A DNA stretch of 64,000 nt, from positions 62,001 to 126,000 of the forward strand of contig NZ_JACLAL010000011.1 of the NCBI RefSeq assembly GCF_014280875.1, read 5' to 3'. This DNA comes from Paenirhizobium daejeonense (GTDB lineage Bacteria > Pseudomonadota > Alphaproteobacteria > Rhizobiales > Rhizobiaceae). A model generated the notes under the pieces. It had not been told where the DNA came from and ran no database searches. It was given only the letters and a program-made list of their open reading frames with translations. Shown one piece after another: positions 8,940 through 17,797 of this stretch; position 1 is the stretch's first letter; each line of letters begins with the position of its first letter. Position numbers and translations under genes: made by a program.

Positions 8940-10764
8940 CATTTTCCTCCGCTTCCCTTTCTGCTTCAGCAACCTCCGGCGGCTTGCATCCAGTGGCCCT
9001 CACCCGCAAAGGTTTGAGCGCATGGCCGGTCGCCGGAAAGCCCTTCGCGGACGACAGCGCAGAAGTCGACTGCACCTGGAGAACCCGGGCGAACACCTCG
9101 TCGCGCGGCCCGAAGGCCTTCTGCCGCCCGTTTTCCATCAGGAGCACCTGATCCACCACACCAAGCGCGCTTGGACGGTGCGTGACCACCACGGCAATGC
9201 CACCCCGACGGCGAACTCCGGCGATCGCCTGAACCACCGCAACTTCACCCTCGGCATCCAGATTGGCGTTGGGCTCGTCGAGCACGACAAGGAAAGGGTC
9301 CCGAAACAGGGCACGGGCAAGCCCAATCCGCTGGCGCTGCCCCGCCGACAAAGCCAAACCGCCTTCCCCGATGCGCGTTTCATAACCGTTGTCGAACTTC
9401 AGGATGAGTTCGTGGGCACCTGCCGCCTTTGCCGCCGCAACCACGGCCTCTGAATCTATCCCCGCCTCAAAGCGGGCGATGTTTTCGGCGATCGTGCCAT
9501 CGAAGAGTTCGACGCCCTGAGGCAGATAGCCTATATGACGACCGAGCTCTTCCCGGTCCCACTGGTCAAGGCTTGCACCATCGAGGCGGACCTTCCCGCT
9601 CGCAGGAGACCACGCACCGACAAGCACACGGGACAAGGTCGATTTGCCTGAACCTGAAGGCCCGATCACGCCAAGCGCACTGCCCTTTTGAAGGGTGAAG
9701 CCAACCTGTGTGACAGTCGGCTTTCGCGCGCCCGGTGGCAGGATGGCGAGGTTCTCCACGCGCAACTCCTGTTGCGGCGCTGGCAAAGTCATCATTCGCG
9801 GCCTATCCGGGAGCTTCGACAGCAATTCCCTAATACGGGACCAGCCCTGCCGGGCCATAAGGAACGACTTCCAGTTGGCGATGGCGAGATCGACAGGCGC
9901 AAGCGCCCGGCCCATCATGACGGAACTGGCGATAATGACGCCGCCCGTCGCCTTTTGCTCGATCACCAGCCATGCCCCGACAGCGAGGATGCCCGACTGA
10001 AGCATTATCCGCATCGCCTTAGACAGCCCACCCAGTCCTCCGGCAACATCGCCGGCCTTGCGGTTTGCCCCAAGATAGGCCTGATTGGCCGCCCGCCACC
10101 GGCTTGCCATGCGGCCGGAAAACCCCATGGCGGCAACCACTTCCGCATTCCGGCGCGAGCCTTCAAGAAGGGCGTTACGAACCATATTCTGCGCTATGGT
10201 TTCACTCACCCATTTCTGTGAAAGCCCGTTGGCGAGAATGGTCAGAAGAACGAGCAGCACCGCGCCGGCCAGCGCCGTGACGCCGATCCACAGGTGAAAG
10301 AGAAAGCAGATCCCGAGATAAAGTGGTATCCATGGCAGGTCGAAGAACGCGGTCGGTCCCGCCCCCGATAAAAAGCTCCGCACACTGTCGAGATCTCGCA
10401 GGGGCTGAAGCCCGTCGCCCGGCATGCGGGTCAAAAGCGGCAACCGCACCACGGCATCATGGACACGGCCAGAAAGCGTGTTGTCGAAGTGCTCCCCGAT
10501 CCTGAGCAGCACCCGCGCACGCAGGATGTCGAGCGCTGCCTGAAACAGATAGAGCCCGGCCGCCAGCACGGACAGACCCACCAGCGTCGGCACGCTACCG
10601 CTCGAAAGCACTCGGTCATAGACCTGCAGCATGAACAGGGGAGAGGTCAGCGCGAGAACGTTGACGACACCACTGATGAGGGCGATCGCGACGAGCGATT
10701 GCTTCAACGGCGAGACGACTGCAATCGCCAGAGACGGCGGCCCATATAGCGGATTCCTCAGCAA
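8926..10764 (-). CDS. Type I secretion ABC exporter, PrtD/HasD family
   Basis: Inner-membrane permease fused to an ATPase, 612 residues. The N-terminal half is a six-helix exporter domain (about 15-300) and lacks the peptidase (C39) domain of bacteriocin exporters. The ATPase half has Walker A GPSGSGKS at 368-375, signature LSAGQRQR near 473 and Walker B VVLDEP near 495. The start is TTG (10764) inside the stop region of a preceding 54-codon ORF, which suggests coupled translation; no ATG lies close enough to give the conserved N-terminus. PrtD-type exporters normally handle proteases, lipases or glycanases with C-terminal signals, but no such substrate gene is present here. Confidence 0.93.
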   Translation of the reverse strand: MLRNPLYGPPSLAIAVVSPLKQSLVAIALISGVVNVLALTSPLFMLQVYDRVLSSGSVPTLVGLSVLAAGLYLFQAALDILRARVLLRIGEHFDNTLSGRVHDAVVRLPLLTRMPGDGLQPLRDLDSVRSFLSGAGPTAFFDLPWIPLYLGICFLFHLWIGVTALAGAVLLVLLTILANGLSQKWVSETIAQNMVRNALLEGSRRNAEVVAAMGFSGRMASRWRAANQAYLGANRKAGDVAGGLGGLSKAMRIMLQSGILAVGAWLVIEQKATGGVIIASSVMMGRALAPVDLAIANWKSFLMARQGWSRIRELLSKLPDRPRMMTLPAPQQELRVENLAILPPGARKPTVTQVGFTLQKGSALGVIGPSGSGKSTLSRVLVGAWSPASGKVRLDGASLDQWDREELGRHIGYLPQGVELFDGTIAENIARFEAGIDSEAVVAAAKAAGAHELILKFDNGYETRIGEGGLALSAGQRQRIGLARALFRDPFLVVLDEPNANLDAEGEVAVVQAIAGVRRRGGIAVVVTHRPSALGVVDQVLLMENGRQKAFGPRDEVFARVLQVQSTSALSSAKGFPATGHALKPLRVRATGCKPPEVAEAEREAEENDVCH

Positions 10765-10922
10765 GTCGGCACAATCATTACACGACCTGCACCAGAGCCA
10801 GAAACAAGTCGCTGAGAGAGTTCAAAACCGCTGGCGTTCATGTGGCGGAACCCGCTGCTCCAGCCAGTCGGGAAAGCTTCCAGATTGCAAGAAGCCGAAG
10901 TGAGTTCAATGATTGCAGCCAT
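10758..10922 (-). CDS. Small ORF of 54 codons overlapping the exporter start
   Basis: ATG at 10922 with a good ribosome site (GAGGAG, about seven bases away), 54 codons, stop TGA at 10760-10758. The stop lies within the first codons of the exporter, whose TTG start is at 10764-10762. The predicted peptide begins MAAIIELTSASCNLEAF and ends VMIVPTC; it has two cysteines, several Gly/Ser residues and no obvious signal peptide. Family not recognised. It could be a leader that couples translation, a very small secreted product, or the end of a decayed gene. Confidence 0.45.
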   Translation of the reverse strand: MAAIIELTSASCNLEAFPTGWSSGFRHMNASGFELSQRLVSGSGAGRVMIVPTC

Positions 10923-11776
10923 TTGTTCGCTCCTCGGATGGGTGTTGCAGTTGCCGGGTCCCAGGCCGGGCAGCGGCTCCCAGATAAATTCGAAACGATT
11001 TCAGGAAGACTGTGTTGCATTGAAAACGCCGCGCCGGTTTCTTGCATCAGGACCTTTTGTTAAGAGACATCAGAAAGACTTCCCCGGCGCGGCGCTGAGG
11101 CCGGTCGAGGATATCATTACGGCCCATCACGATACTGAGGGCCAGGCTGAAGAGGCGCTGCCCGTCACCGCGTTGCAAGCATGGACATCGGGCAAAGCGT
11201 AGGCATCCGCGACCTTGCGGAGATTGCCGTCATCGTTAAGACTCCGGCTTTGGATCGACATGACAAGCGTCCGGCGACCACACATTGAGCGGGGATTTTC
11301 AAAGAACCTCTGGCCCACGTCAAGCGTGACCCCGGGCCTTTGAGCCAGAGCATCCGAGATAGCGAGCCTGCGCCATCGGTCGCGAGGATGGCGTTAGAGG
11401 AGACCTGTATCTTTTTGAACCAGGTTCGCTAAACTGAGGCGGATATCCGCCACCAACAGCCACGCATCGTCAGAAGGCTTGGTAGCCATCTCGTAGGAGG
11501 ATTAAGCCGCCGGTGGATACAAGCTCGAACGGCCACACCCGCGGACGCCGCATCAGCGACCTTTAACGATTTCTACACCACCGAACAATCTTGCACAGGC
11601 GGTGAGGATATCGAACACATTGGCGTACGGGCCAGGATGTTGAAAAGACGGATTCTGGCTACGCCCAGCAGCCAATGCGTAAGATACCGCGAGGTGTCAT
11701 CCCGACCGTTGGATCGGGATGATACCTCGAAAGTCGAACTGCATCCGGTAGGATACCGGGCGACGTGGGCTCTTTA
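10923..11776. other. About 850 bases without a recognisable gene
   Basis: Several ORFs of 60-120 codons occur in different frames on both strands, none with a ribosome site, known motif or sustained coding pattern. The stretch may be a long 5' region of the secretion operon or remains of a decayed gene. An inverted repeat at 11690-11729 is listed separately. Confidence 0.5.
11690..11729. repeat. Long imperfect inverted repeat (16-bp arms)
   Basis: Arms CGAGGTGTCATCCCGA (11690-11705) and TCGGGATGATACCTCG (11714-11729) match at 15 of 16 positions around an 8-base loop. A smaller hairpin, CCGGTA-GGA-TACCGG, follows at 11745-11759. Both lie just past the FAD oxidase stop (11777, minus strand), so they may end that transcript. 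There is no T run, so a dispersed palindromic element is an alternative. Confidence 0.6.
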
Positions 11777-12904
11777 TCAGGATGCCTTGGCGAACCGTTC
11801 CGGGCGGAAGGTGGCGAGCATCGGATGACGGGCGCCGGTTGCCATTTCATAGGCGACCAGTTCGCCGACGATCAGGCCGAGCGTCGCACCGCTATGGCTG
11901 AAGGCCACGAAGCAACCCGGAACGCCCTGCAATTCTCCGAGCACCGGTTCTCCGTCGCCCGGGATAGGCTTCGGACCTGCTCCATAGGAAGCGACCTCCA
12001 GAACCGGATTGCCTTCCATTACCTTCGAGGCTTCGCTCAGCAATCCCTGCAATGTCTCGGGCTTCACGAAGAGCGACCCGTCCGCCTTCACTTCGACCTC
12101 CTCGGCGGCCCAGTCCGCATCGATCGAAAAAGTGCCGTTCGGCGCGGGACGAACAGCGATGCGAGGCGTGTTGAGGACCGCACGCAGCGGATGGTCGAGG
12201 CGCTTGGTCTGGATGAGCAGGGCAATCGGCGTGCCGTCGCCGATGGTCTCGCCGATATCGAACGCCATGCGCGGAACCGCCGGGCCGGTCGCGATCAGCA
12301 GGGCGTCTGCTTCGAACCGCTTGCCGGAAGCCGTCACGGCTCCGATCGCGCGACCGCCTTCCACCAGCGGCGACGCAGCACCCTGATCCGTGACCAGAAC
12401 GCCGCCGAGCGCCGAGAACTCCTTGAGGAGATGGTCGATCAGGATCGGCAGGTCCACCCAGCCCTCGCCGGGATTGAAGATTGCGCCCTGCGGCGTGATC
12501 GCCCGGCTGTCGATGCCGGGGGTAACCTTGGCTATATCCGAGCCCTGAACATGCAGCGCGTCATAGGCCAGCGATATCTCGTGGCGATAGGCAGCGTCGA
12601 TCTCGTTGCCGGCACCGTCCGCGTCCCAGGTGAGACCGCCCTCGAAGCGCAGCCAGTCTGCATCGGGCAGCTTCGCCGACAGCGTGCGGTAGCGATCGAC
12701 ACCCGCCATGCGCAGGCGATGGTATTCCGCCGAACGCATGCGGGCCGAATTGAGCCACGAAAGCGAGCGCCCGGATGCGCCATTGGCTGGTGGGCCATCA
12801 TTGATGATAGTCACCTTCACGCCCCGGCGGGCAAGCTGGGTCGCGGTGGAAACGCCAAAAATACCGGCGCCGATGATGACTGCTGAGGAAATCTTGTTTG
12901 TCAT
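11777..12904 (-). CDS. FAD-dependent oxidoreductase, DAO (D-amino acid oxidase/glycine oxidase) family
   Basis: A 375-residue flavoprotein that likely oxidises the C-N bond of an amine or amino acid. The dinucleotide-binding motif GAGIFGVSTA is at about residues 12-21, the second conserved block NGASGRS near 42, and the C-terminal FAD-contacting block HSGATLG near 338. DAO-family members include D-amino acid dehydrogenases, glycine/sarcosine oxidases and opine or Amadori-compound oxidases. It is the last gene of a minus-strand operon with an amino-acid-type ABC importer and a Gfo/Idh dehydrogenase, so the substrate is probably the compound imported. The exact substrate is not deducible. Confidence 0.88.
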   Translation of the reverse strand: MTNKISSAVIIGAGIFGVSTATQLARRGVKVTIINDGPPANGASGRSLSWLNSARMRSAEYHRLRMAGVDRYRTLSAKLPDADWLRFEGGLTWDADGAGNEIDAAYRHEISLAYDALHVQGSDIAKVTPGIDSRAITPQGAIFNPGEGWVDLPILIDHLLKEFSALGGVLVTDQGAASPLVEGGRAIGAVTASGKRFEADALLIATGPAVPRMAFDIGETIGDGTPIALLIQTKRLDHPLRAVLNTPRIAVRPAPNGTFSIDADWAAEEVEVKADGSLFVKPETLQGLLSEASKVMEGNPVLEVASYGAGPKPIPGDGEPVLGELQGVPGCFVAFSHSGATLGLIVGELVAYEMATGARHPMLATFRPERFAKAS

Positions 12905-12950
12905 GGTCTTGTCTTCTCGTCTGACGGATCAAAAATGTCGTTGGATGTAA

Positions 12951-13958
12951 TCAGGGGGTTTCCCACAGCCCGGTGCGGGCCGAACGGAACAGCGCGTCGA
13001 TCGCCTTCATGTTGGCGACGGCATCGTCGAGGCCCGTTTCCACCGGTTCGCCCGTAAGAACGGCATGCGCGAAGGCATCCGCCTGAAGGCGATACTGGTC
13101 GACGGGCTCGATCACGATTTCTTCCCGCCCGCCGCCGTTAAGATCCCGGCCGTCATCGATGGCAATAACGGTCCCGGCATCCGCCGGCGCGTTGAACGGA
13201 ATGGCGATCTCGATCCGCCCTTTCGTCCCGAGGATGGTGACCCTCTGGGTCAAAGCGAGCTGGGTCGAACAGGTGAACGCGAGCTGCCGGCCTTCGGGAA
13301 ACACCAGTAGTCCGCTGGTCAGCCGGTCGGTGCCGAAACGGCTGTCCCGGTCCATCAGTGCGACGGCGCGTTGCGGCTCCGTGCCGAAGATGTAGCGCGC
13401 GGTATTCACTGCGTAGCAGCCGACATCATAGAGCCCGCCGCCGCCAATCTCGGCCTGGTTGCGCACATTCTGCGGATCGTCGAGGAAGTAGGAGAATATC
13501 GTCTGGATGACGTGAACCTCGCCGATCCGGCCTTTGTTCACCAGCGCCCGAACCCTCTGCCATTGCGGGTGATGGCGAACCATGAAGGCCTCCGCCACCG
13601 GCAGGCCCGACGCCCGCTGCGCCTCGACGAGCGAGAGCGCTCCCTCCGCCGAAAGGGCGATCGGCTTCTCGCACAGCACGGGCTTGCCCGCCTTCAAGGC
13701 CGCAATCGTCATCGGCACATGCAGATGATTAGGCAATGGATTGTAGATGGCATCGATCTCGGGATCGGCAAGCAGCTCCTCATAGCTGCCATGGACCTTG
13801 GGAATGCCGAATTTCGCCGCGACATCCGCGGCTTTGTCCGGCGAGCGGGAGGCAATGGCCTGCACCCTTCCGAGCCGGCTTGTCTGGATGGCGGGGATGA
13901 CGGCCTTGACCGCGATGCCTGCGGCACCCAGCACCCCCCATCTTATCGTCTGTGTCAC
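12951..13958 (-). CDS. Gfo/Idh/MocA-family NAD(P)-dependent oxidoreductase
   Basis: A 335-residue dehydrogenase of the glucose-fructose oxidoreductase / inositol dehydrogenase / MocA family. The N-terminal Rossmann motif GVLGAAGIA is near residue 8, and the conserved CEKPIAL block follows near 98; its lysine is catalytic in the family. Members act on sugars, inositols and sugar conjugates. A GTG start at 13958 is preferred because AAGGAAGG lies six bases upstream; the in-frame ATG at 13979 has no ribosome site. It sits between the fused ABC gene and the FAD oxidase, 46 bases from the latter. Confidence 0.88.
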   Translation of the reverse strand: MTQTIRWGVLGAAGIAVKAVIPAIQTSRLGRVQAIASRSPDKAADVAAKFGIPKVHGSYEELLADPEIDAIYNPLPNHLHVPMTIAALKAGKPVLCEKPIALSAEGALSLVEAQRASGLPVAEAFMVRHHPQWQRVRALVNKGRIGEVHVIQTIFSYFLDDPQNVRNQAEIGGGGLYDVGCYAVNTARYIFGTEPQRAVALMDRDSRFGTDRLTSGLLVFPEGRQLAFTCSTQLALTQRVTILGTKGRIEIAIPFNAPADAGTVIAIDDGRDLNGGGREEIVIEPVDQYRLQADAFAHAVLTGEPVETGLDDAVANMKAIDALFRSARTGLWETP

Positions 13959-14018
13959 TCTGCACCTTCCTTCATGCAATTTTTCGTGCGATCGCGGGCC
14001 TTCATACGGGCTGCGGGA

Positions 14019-15536
14019 TCAGAGCACTTCCGCCAGGAACCGTTGCAGACGCGGGCTTTGCGGGCGGTCGAAGATCGCTTCGGGCGTTCCCGCCTCCACC
14101 ACACGGCCTTCGTCCATGAACACCACCTGATCGGCCACGCGCCGGGCAAAGCCCATCTCGTGGGTGACCACCACCATGGTCATGCCGCGCTGGCCGAGAT
14201 CGGCCATCAGGTTGAGGACACCCTTCACCAGTTCAGGATCGAGCGCGCTCGTCACCTCGTCGAAAAGGATGACCTCGGGCTCCATGGCGAGCGCCCGGGC
14301 AATGGCCACGCGCTGCTGCTGACCACCCGACAGGCCGCTGGGGCGATGATGCTGACGGCTTGCCAGCCCGACATCGGCCAGCCGTGCCTTGGCAATGCGC
14401 TCGGCTTCTTCCTTCGGCATGCCCTTGATCTTGGTGAGCGACAGCATGACGTTTTCAAGCGCCGTATGATCCGGGAAGAGATTGAAATGCTGGAACACCA
14501 TGCCAACCCGGCGGCGAAGCTTTTCGGGCTTCATGGCAAGAATGCTCTCGCCATCCAGCAACACGTCGCCGGCCTTCGGCTCGACCAGACGATTGAGGCA
14601 GCGCAGCAGCGTCGACTTGCCCGAACCGGAGGGTCCGATGATGCAGGTCACGGAACCCGGGCGCACCGAAAGGTCCACGCCCTTCAGCACATCCAGCTCG
14701 CCATAGGCCATACCGAGGTTCTTCACATCGAGGCTTCCGCCCTTGAAGCCCGTTCCGGATTTCGGATCGACGCGCTTTGCACCATCGAGTTCGTCGACCT
14801 CCTCGAGGCCGCTTGAGACGCTCGACGGCTTCTGCTTGCCGAGCCTCAGGCGCGTATCGATCGTGTTGACGACATGGGTCAGCGGCACGGTGATGATGAG
14901 ATAGAAAATACCCGCGAGCAGAAGCGGTGAAAGATTGCCGGTGACCACGGCGTGGTCCTGTCCAACGCGGAAGATCTCCCGCTCGGAGGCCAGGAGGCCG
15001 AGAAAATAGACAAGACTCGAATCCTTGACGTTGCCGATGAACTGGTTGACCAGCGCCGGCAGCACCCGCCGCACACCCTGGGGCACGACGATCAGTTTCA
15101 TGCCCTGGCCATAGCTCATGCTCAGTGCGCGACAGGCTTCCATCTGGCCGCGGTCGACGCTCTGGATGCCCGAACGGAAGATCTCGCCGATATAGGCACC
15201 CGCGATCAGGCTGAGCGCCATGATGCCCAGCGGATAGGGCGACGGTCCGAACAGTTCGCGACCGATGCGGGCAAAGCCCTGACCGATCAGGAGGATCGTG
15301 ACGATTGCCGGGAGGCCCCGGAAGATATCGGTATAAACGCGCGCCGGAATGCGCAGCCATGGCGAACGGGAAATGCCCATGATCGCCAGAACCATGCCGA
15401 TGATCACGCCGAAGACGGTGGAGGCCGCAGCGAGGATCAGGGTGTTCTTCAGGCCGACCGCAATCATGGTCGGCAGCACCTCGGCCATCGCGTTCCAGTC
15501 GAGGAAACTGCGACGCAGATTTTCAAGCCAGTTCAT
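14019..15536 (-). CDS. Polar amino acid ABC transporter, fused permease and ATPase
   Basis: Single 505-residue chain carrying both halves of a His/Glu/Gln-type importer. Residues 1-235 form the permease with about five membrane helices and the EAA-like loop (GQMEACRALSMS) near 130-141. A charged linker spans 235-265, and residues 270-505 are the ATPase with Walker A GPSGSGKST at 301-309, signature LSGGQQQR near 403 and Walker B VILFDE near 425. The ATG at 15536 has AAGGAAGAG upstream; the preceding TTG is less likely. Two copies would form the complete membrane part, fed by the binding protein 67 bases upstream. Confidence 0.94.
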   Translation of the reverse strand: MNWLENLRRSFLDWNAMAEVLPTMIAVGLKNTLILAAASTVFGVIIGMVLAIMGISRSPWLRIPARVYTDIFRGLPAIVTILLIGQGFARIGRELFGPSPYPLGIMALSLIAGAYIGEIFRSGIQSVDRGQMEACRALSMSYGQGMKLIVVPQGVRRVLPALVNQFIGNVKDSSLVYFLGLLASEREIFRVGQDHAVVTGNLSPLLLAGIFYLIITVPLTHVVNTIDTRLRLGKQKPSSVSSGLEEVDELDGAKRVDPKSGTGFKGGSLDVKNLGMAYGELDVLKGVDLSVRPGSVTCIIGPSGSGKSTLLRCLNRLVEPKAGDVLLDGESILAMKPEKLRRRVGMVFQHFNLFPDHTALENVMLSLTKIKGMPKEEAERIAKARLADVGLASRQHHRPSGLSGGQQQRVAIARALAMEPEVILFDEVTSALDPELVKGVLNLMADLGQRGMTMVVVTHEMGFARRVADQVVFMDEGRVVEAGTPEAIFDRPQSPRLQRFLAEVL

Positions 15537-15603
15537 CAAGCTCTTCCTTGAAATGTGGGGCCCGGCAGCAGGCCGCCGGGCCGAACGGGATCACTTGGCG
15601 GAA

Positions 15604-16437
15604 TTACTTGGGAAGATATTCAGCCGGCATCGGCGAGCCGGGGAACCATTTCTCGTAAAGGGTCTTCCAGGTGCCGTCCTGCATGGCTTCGTGCAGACCC
15701 TTGTTCAGGGCTTCACGGAAAGCGTCGTTGCCCTTGCGGATCACGAAACCGGCCGGAGCGTCGAAGCTCGGAATGTTGACGGTGACCTTCAGATCCGTGT
15801 AGCGGGCGGTATAGTCCTTAGCCGCCTCGTAATCGAGGAAGTGAGCGTCGATCGTACCATTGTTGAGAGCAACGACGGCAGAGTTGTTGTCAGGGAACTT
15901 GACCAAATCGGCGCCGGTGAAGTTCTTCTGGGCATAGATTTCCTGCAACGTACCCTGCACGACGCCCAGGCGCTTGCCTTTCAGTCCTTCCGCGTCAGTG
16001 ATCTTGGCATCCGGCGTCAGCACCGAGAGATAGCCGGCCAGATAACCGTCGGAAAAGTCGATGGTCTGCTTGCGCTTCTCGGTCGTACCGATCGCGGCAA
16101 CCGCAACGTCAAAACGGCCGTTCGCGACGGAAGGCATCAATGCCGAGAATTCCTGACCGGTGAACACCACCTGATCCTTCTTGTAGCCGATGCGTTCGGC
16201 GACGTTCAGGAACAGTTCGATGTCGAAGCCGGTAAAGTTGCCGTCAGCGGTAGTGAACGTATAGGGCTTGGCATCGCCCATCGTGCCGACGCTGATGATC
16301 TTCGGATCGATCAGGCCATAGGGGTTGTCCTCCGCGAGTGCCGTCGCGGCCGTGACGCCGGTGAAGGATAGAGCCAGCGCGAGCATGGCAGCGCGCATCC
16401 GGCCTATCGGAGAAGATGTATTTTCGAAAAATTTCAT
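15604..16437 (-). CDS. Amino acid ABC transporter substrate-binding protein (SBP family 3)
   Basis: Periplasmic binding protein of 277 residues. A signal peptide of about 34 residues ends near ATALA. Family-3 features include FTGFDIELF, which holds the alpha-carboxyl/amino contact region, and DVAVAAIGTTEKR in place of the common 'D...M..T..R' block. The ATG at 16437 has AGGAG nine bases upstream; the longer open frame (to 16542) runs into the operator region and is not the start. It is the first gene of the operon (binding protein, permease/ATPase, Gfo/Idh, FAD oxidase), facing away from the LacI-type regulator. Confidence 0.94.
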   Translation of the reverse strand: MKFFENTSSPIGRMRAAMLALALSFTGVTAATALAEDNPYGLIDPKIISVGTMGDAKPYTFTTADGNFTGFDIELFLNVAERIGYKKDQVVFTGQEFSALMPSVANGRFDVAVAAIGTTEKRKQTIDFSDGYLAGYLSVLTPDAKITDAEGLKGKRLGVVQGTLQEIYAQKNFTGADLVKFPDNNSAVVALNNGTIDAHFLDYEAAKDYTARYTDLKVTVNIPSFDAPAGFVIRKGNDAFREALNKGLHEAMQDGTWKTLYEKWFPGSPMPAEYLPK

Positions 16438-16567
16438 GTGCTCGTTCTCCTGCTCTGGTGGTCTCGTCAGCGACGTTTTCGGGCGCAAGGGTCCCATCCA
16501 GACGGCGACCGAGGTCAACCGTCCAGCCCATGCTCGTCGCATATGCCGGGGATTCTGTTTTGATTAT

Positions 16568-16602
16568 GAGACCGGTCTCTTTTTAATTTGAGACCGGTCT
16601 CA
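16568..16602. promoter_or_regulatory. Pair of identical palindromic operators
   Basis: The 12-bp palindrome GAGACCGGTCTC occurs twice, at 16568-16579 and 16590-16601 (the second extends to 14 bp, TGAGACCGGTCTCA). Their starts are 22 bp apart, about two helical turns. A central CpG-type CG in a symmetric site is typical of LacI-family operators. They lie between the divergent binding-protein and lacI-type genes and probably bind that regulator. Confidence 0.85.
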
Positions 16603-16667
16603 TTCAGTTTTGACAATTGTTATATTCGCATTTGCCAGTCGTCAATATCTCTTGTAAGGCTAATGCC

Positions 16668-17747
16668 ATGGAACAGAGTCCGGCCAGATCTTCCGCCGTT
16701 ACGGTCGCCGATGTCGCTCGCGAGGCGGGCGTTTCGAAGGCAACCGCGGCGCGTGTTCTGGGAGGTTACGGCACCGTCAGTGCCAAGGTCCGCGAGGCGG
16801 TGAAGGCCGCCGCCGCCGCACTCGACTATCGCCCGAACGAACTCGCCCGCAGCATGACCACCGGGCGCTCGGGAACCATCGGCGTCGTTGTCGGCGATAT
16901 CGAAAACCCGTTCTTCAGCCTTGCCGTGCGCGGCATCACCGATGTCGCCCGTCTCGCCGGCTTCAACGTCATCCTGTCCAATTCAGGAGAGGACGTCGCC
17001 GCGGAAAAAGCGGCGATCCGCACGCTGGTCGCCAAGCGCGTCGATGGCATCATAGTCTCTCCGGCGAAGGAAGGCGATGTCGAACATCTGAAGGATATCG
17101 AACGTTCCGGCCGCCCGCTTGCCCTGCTGGATCGCTCTGCCCCTTCGCTGAACGTCGACACCGTTATCGCGGACGACATGCAGGCGGCGGAAGGCATAAC
17201 CGGACTGCTGATCGGGCGCGGGCATCGCCGCATCGCCTACATCACCGCCTGCGACACCGCGGACCACGTCTTTCATTCACTGGACGACATTTACACCGAT
17301 TCCGTCCGGCGGCGCATCGAGGGGCATCTCGGAGCCTGTCGCGAGGCGTCGCTGACCGACATGGAGGAATGGGTACGTGTCGGAGCCAACAGCCCAGAGG
17401 CAACACGTCGGATCGTGATGAACATGCTGCAATCGGCGCAACGGCCAAGCGCCATCATCGCCTCCGACAGCGTGATCGGCCTTGAAGTATTCAAGGTCGC
17501 GCGCGAACTGGGCCTCACCCTGCCGGACGACCTTTCGCTGGTGTCCTTCCATGACGCCGACTGGACGTCCGTCACTTCGCCGCCGGTGACCGTGGTGCAG
17601 CAGCCCGTCTACCAGCTCGGAGAAGCCGCAGCCAGGCTGCTGGTGGAACGGCTGAACGGAGAAGTTGGCGAAGGCCGCAGGATCGTGCTGCAGACACGGC
17701 TCATCGAGCGCGCATCCGTGGGCGCTGCCCCCTCATCCGGTTCGTAA
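16668..17747 (+). CDS. LacI-family transcriptional regulator
   Basis: A 359-residue repressor. The N-terminal helix-turn-helix (VTVADVAREAGVSKATAARVL) lies within about residues 11-32, followed by the hinge helix (PNELARSM near 62) and a periplasmic-binding-protein-like ligand domain ending with the conserved VVQQPVYQLGEAAARLL region. ATG at 16668 is preferred (AAGG eight bases upstream); a TTG at 16617 would add residues that do not belong to the family. It is divergent from the amino-acid-type transport/catabolic operon, with two palindromic operators between, so it most likely represses that operon and itself until the substrate or a breakdown product binds. Confidence 0.93.
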   Translation: MEQSPARSSAVTVADVAREAGVSKATAARVLGGYGTVSAKVREAVKAAAAALDYRPNELARSMTTGRSGTIGVVVGDIENPFFSLAVRGITDVARLAGFNVILSNSGEDVAAEKAAIRTLVAKRVDGIIVSPAKEGDVEHLKDIERSGRPLALLDRSAPSLNVDTVIADDMQAAEGITGLLIGRGHRRIAYITACDTADHVFHSLDDIYTDSVRRRIEGHLGACREASLTDMEEWVRVGANSPEATRRIVMNMLQSAQRPSAIIASDSVIGLEVFKVARELGLTLPDDLSLVSFHDADWTSVTSPPVTVVQQPVYQLGEAAARLLVERLNGEVGEGRRIVLQTRLIERASVGAAPSSGS

Positions 17748-17750
17748 GGG

Positions 17751-17771
17751 AAAAATCCCGCTCGACGGGAG
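17751..17771 (-). terminator. Intrinsic terminator of the hydrogenase cluster
   Basis: On the minus strand a short stem TCCCG-TCGAG-CGGGA (17770-17756) is followed by TTTTT (17755-17751). It lies 27 bases past the stop of the sensor kinase, the last gene of the cluster. The stem is only five pairs, so strength is uncertain. Confidence 0.6.
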
Positions 17772-17797
17772 AAAACCGCATATCCAATCCGTACCGC

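Noticed and set aside
16568..16602. Repeated GAGACCGGTCTC considered as insertion-sequence ends or a CRISPR-like repeat
   Set aside because: There are only two copies, 22 bp apart, in a promoter beside a LacI gene; no transposase or spacer structure is present.
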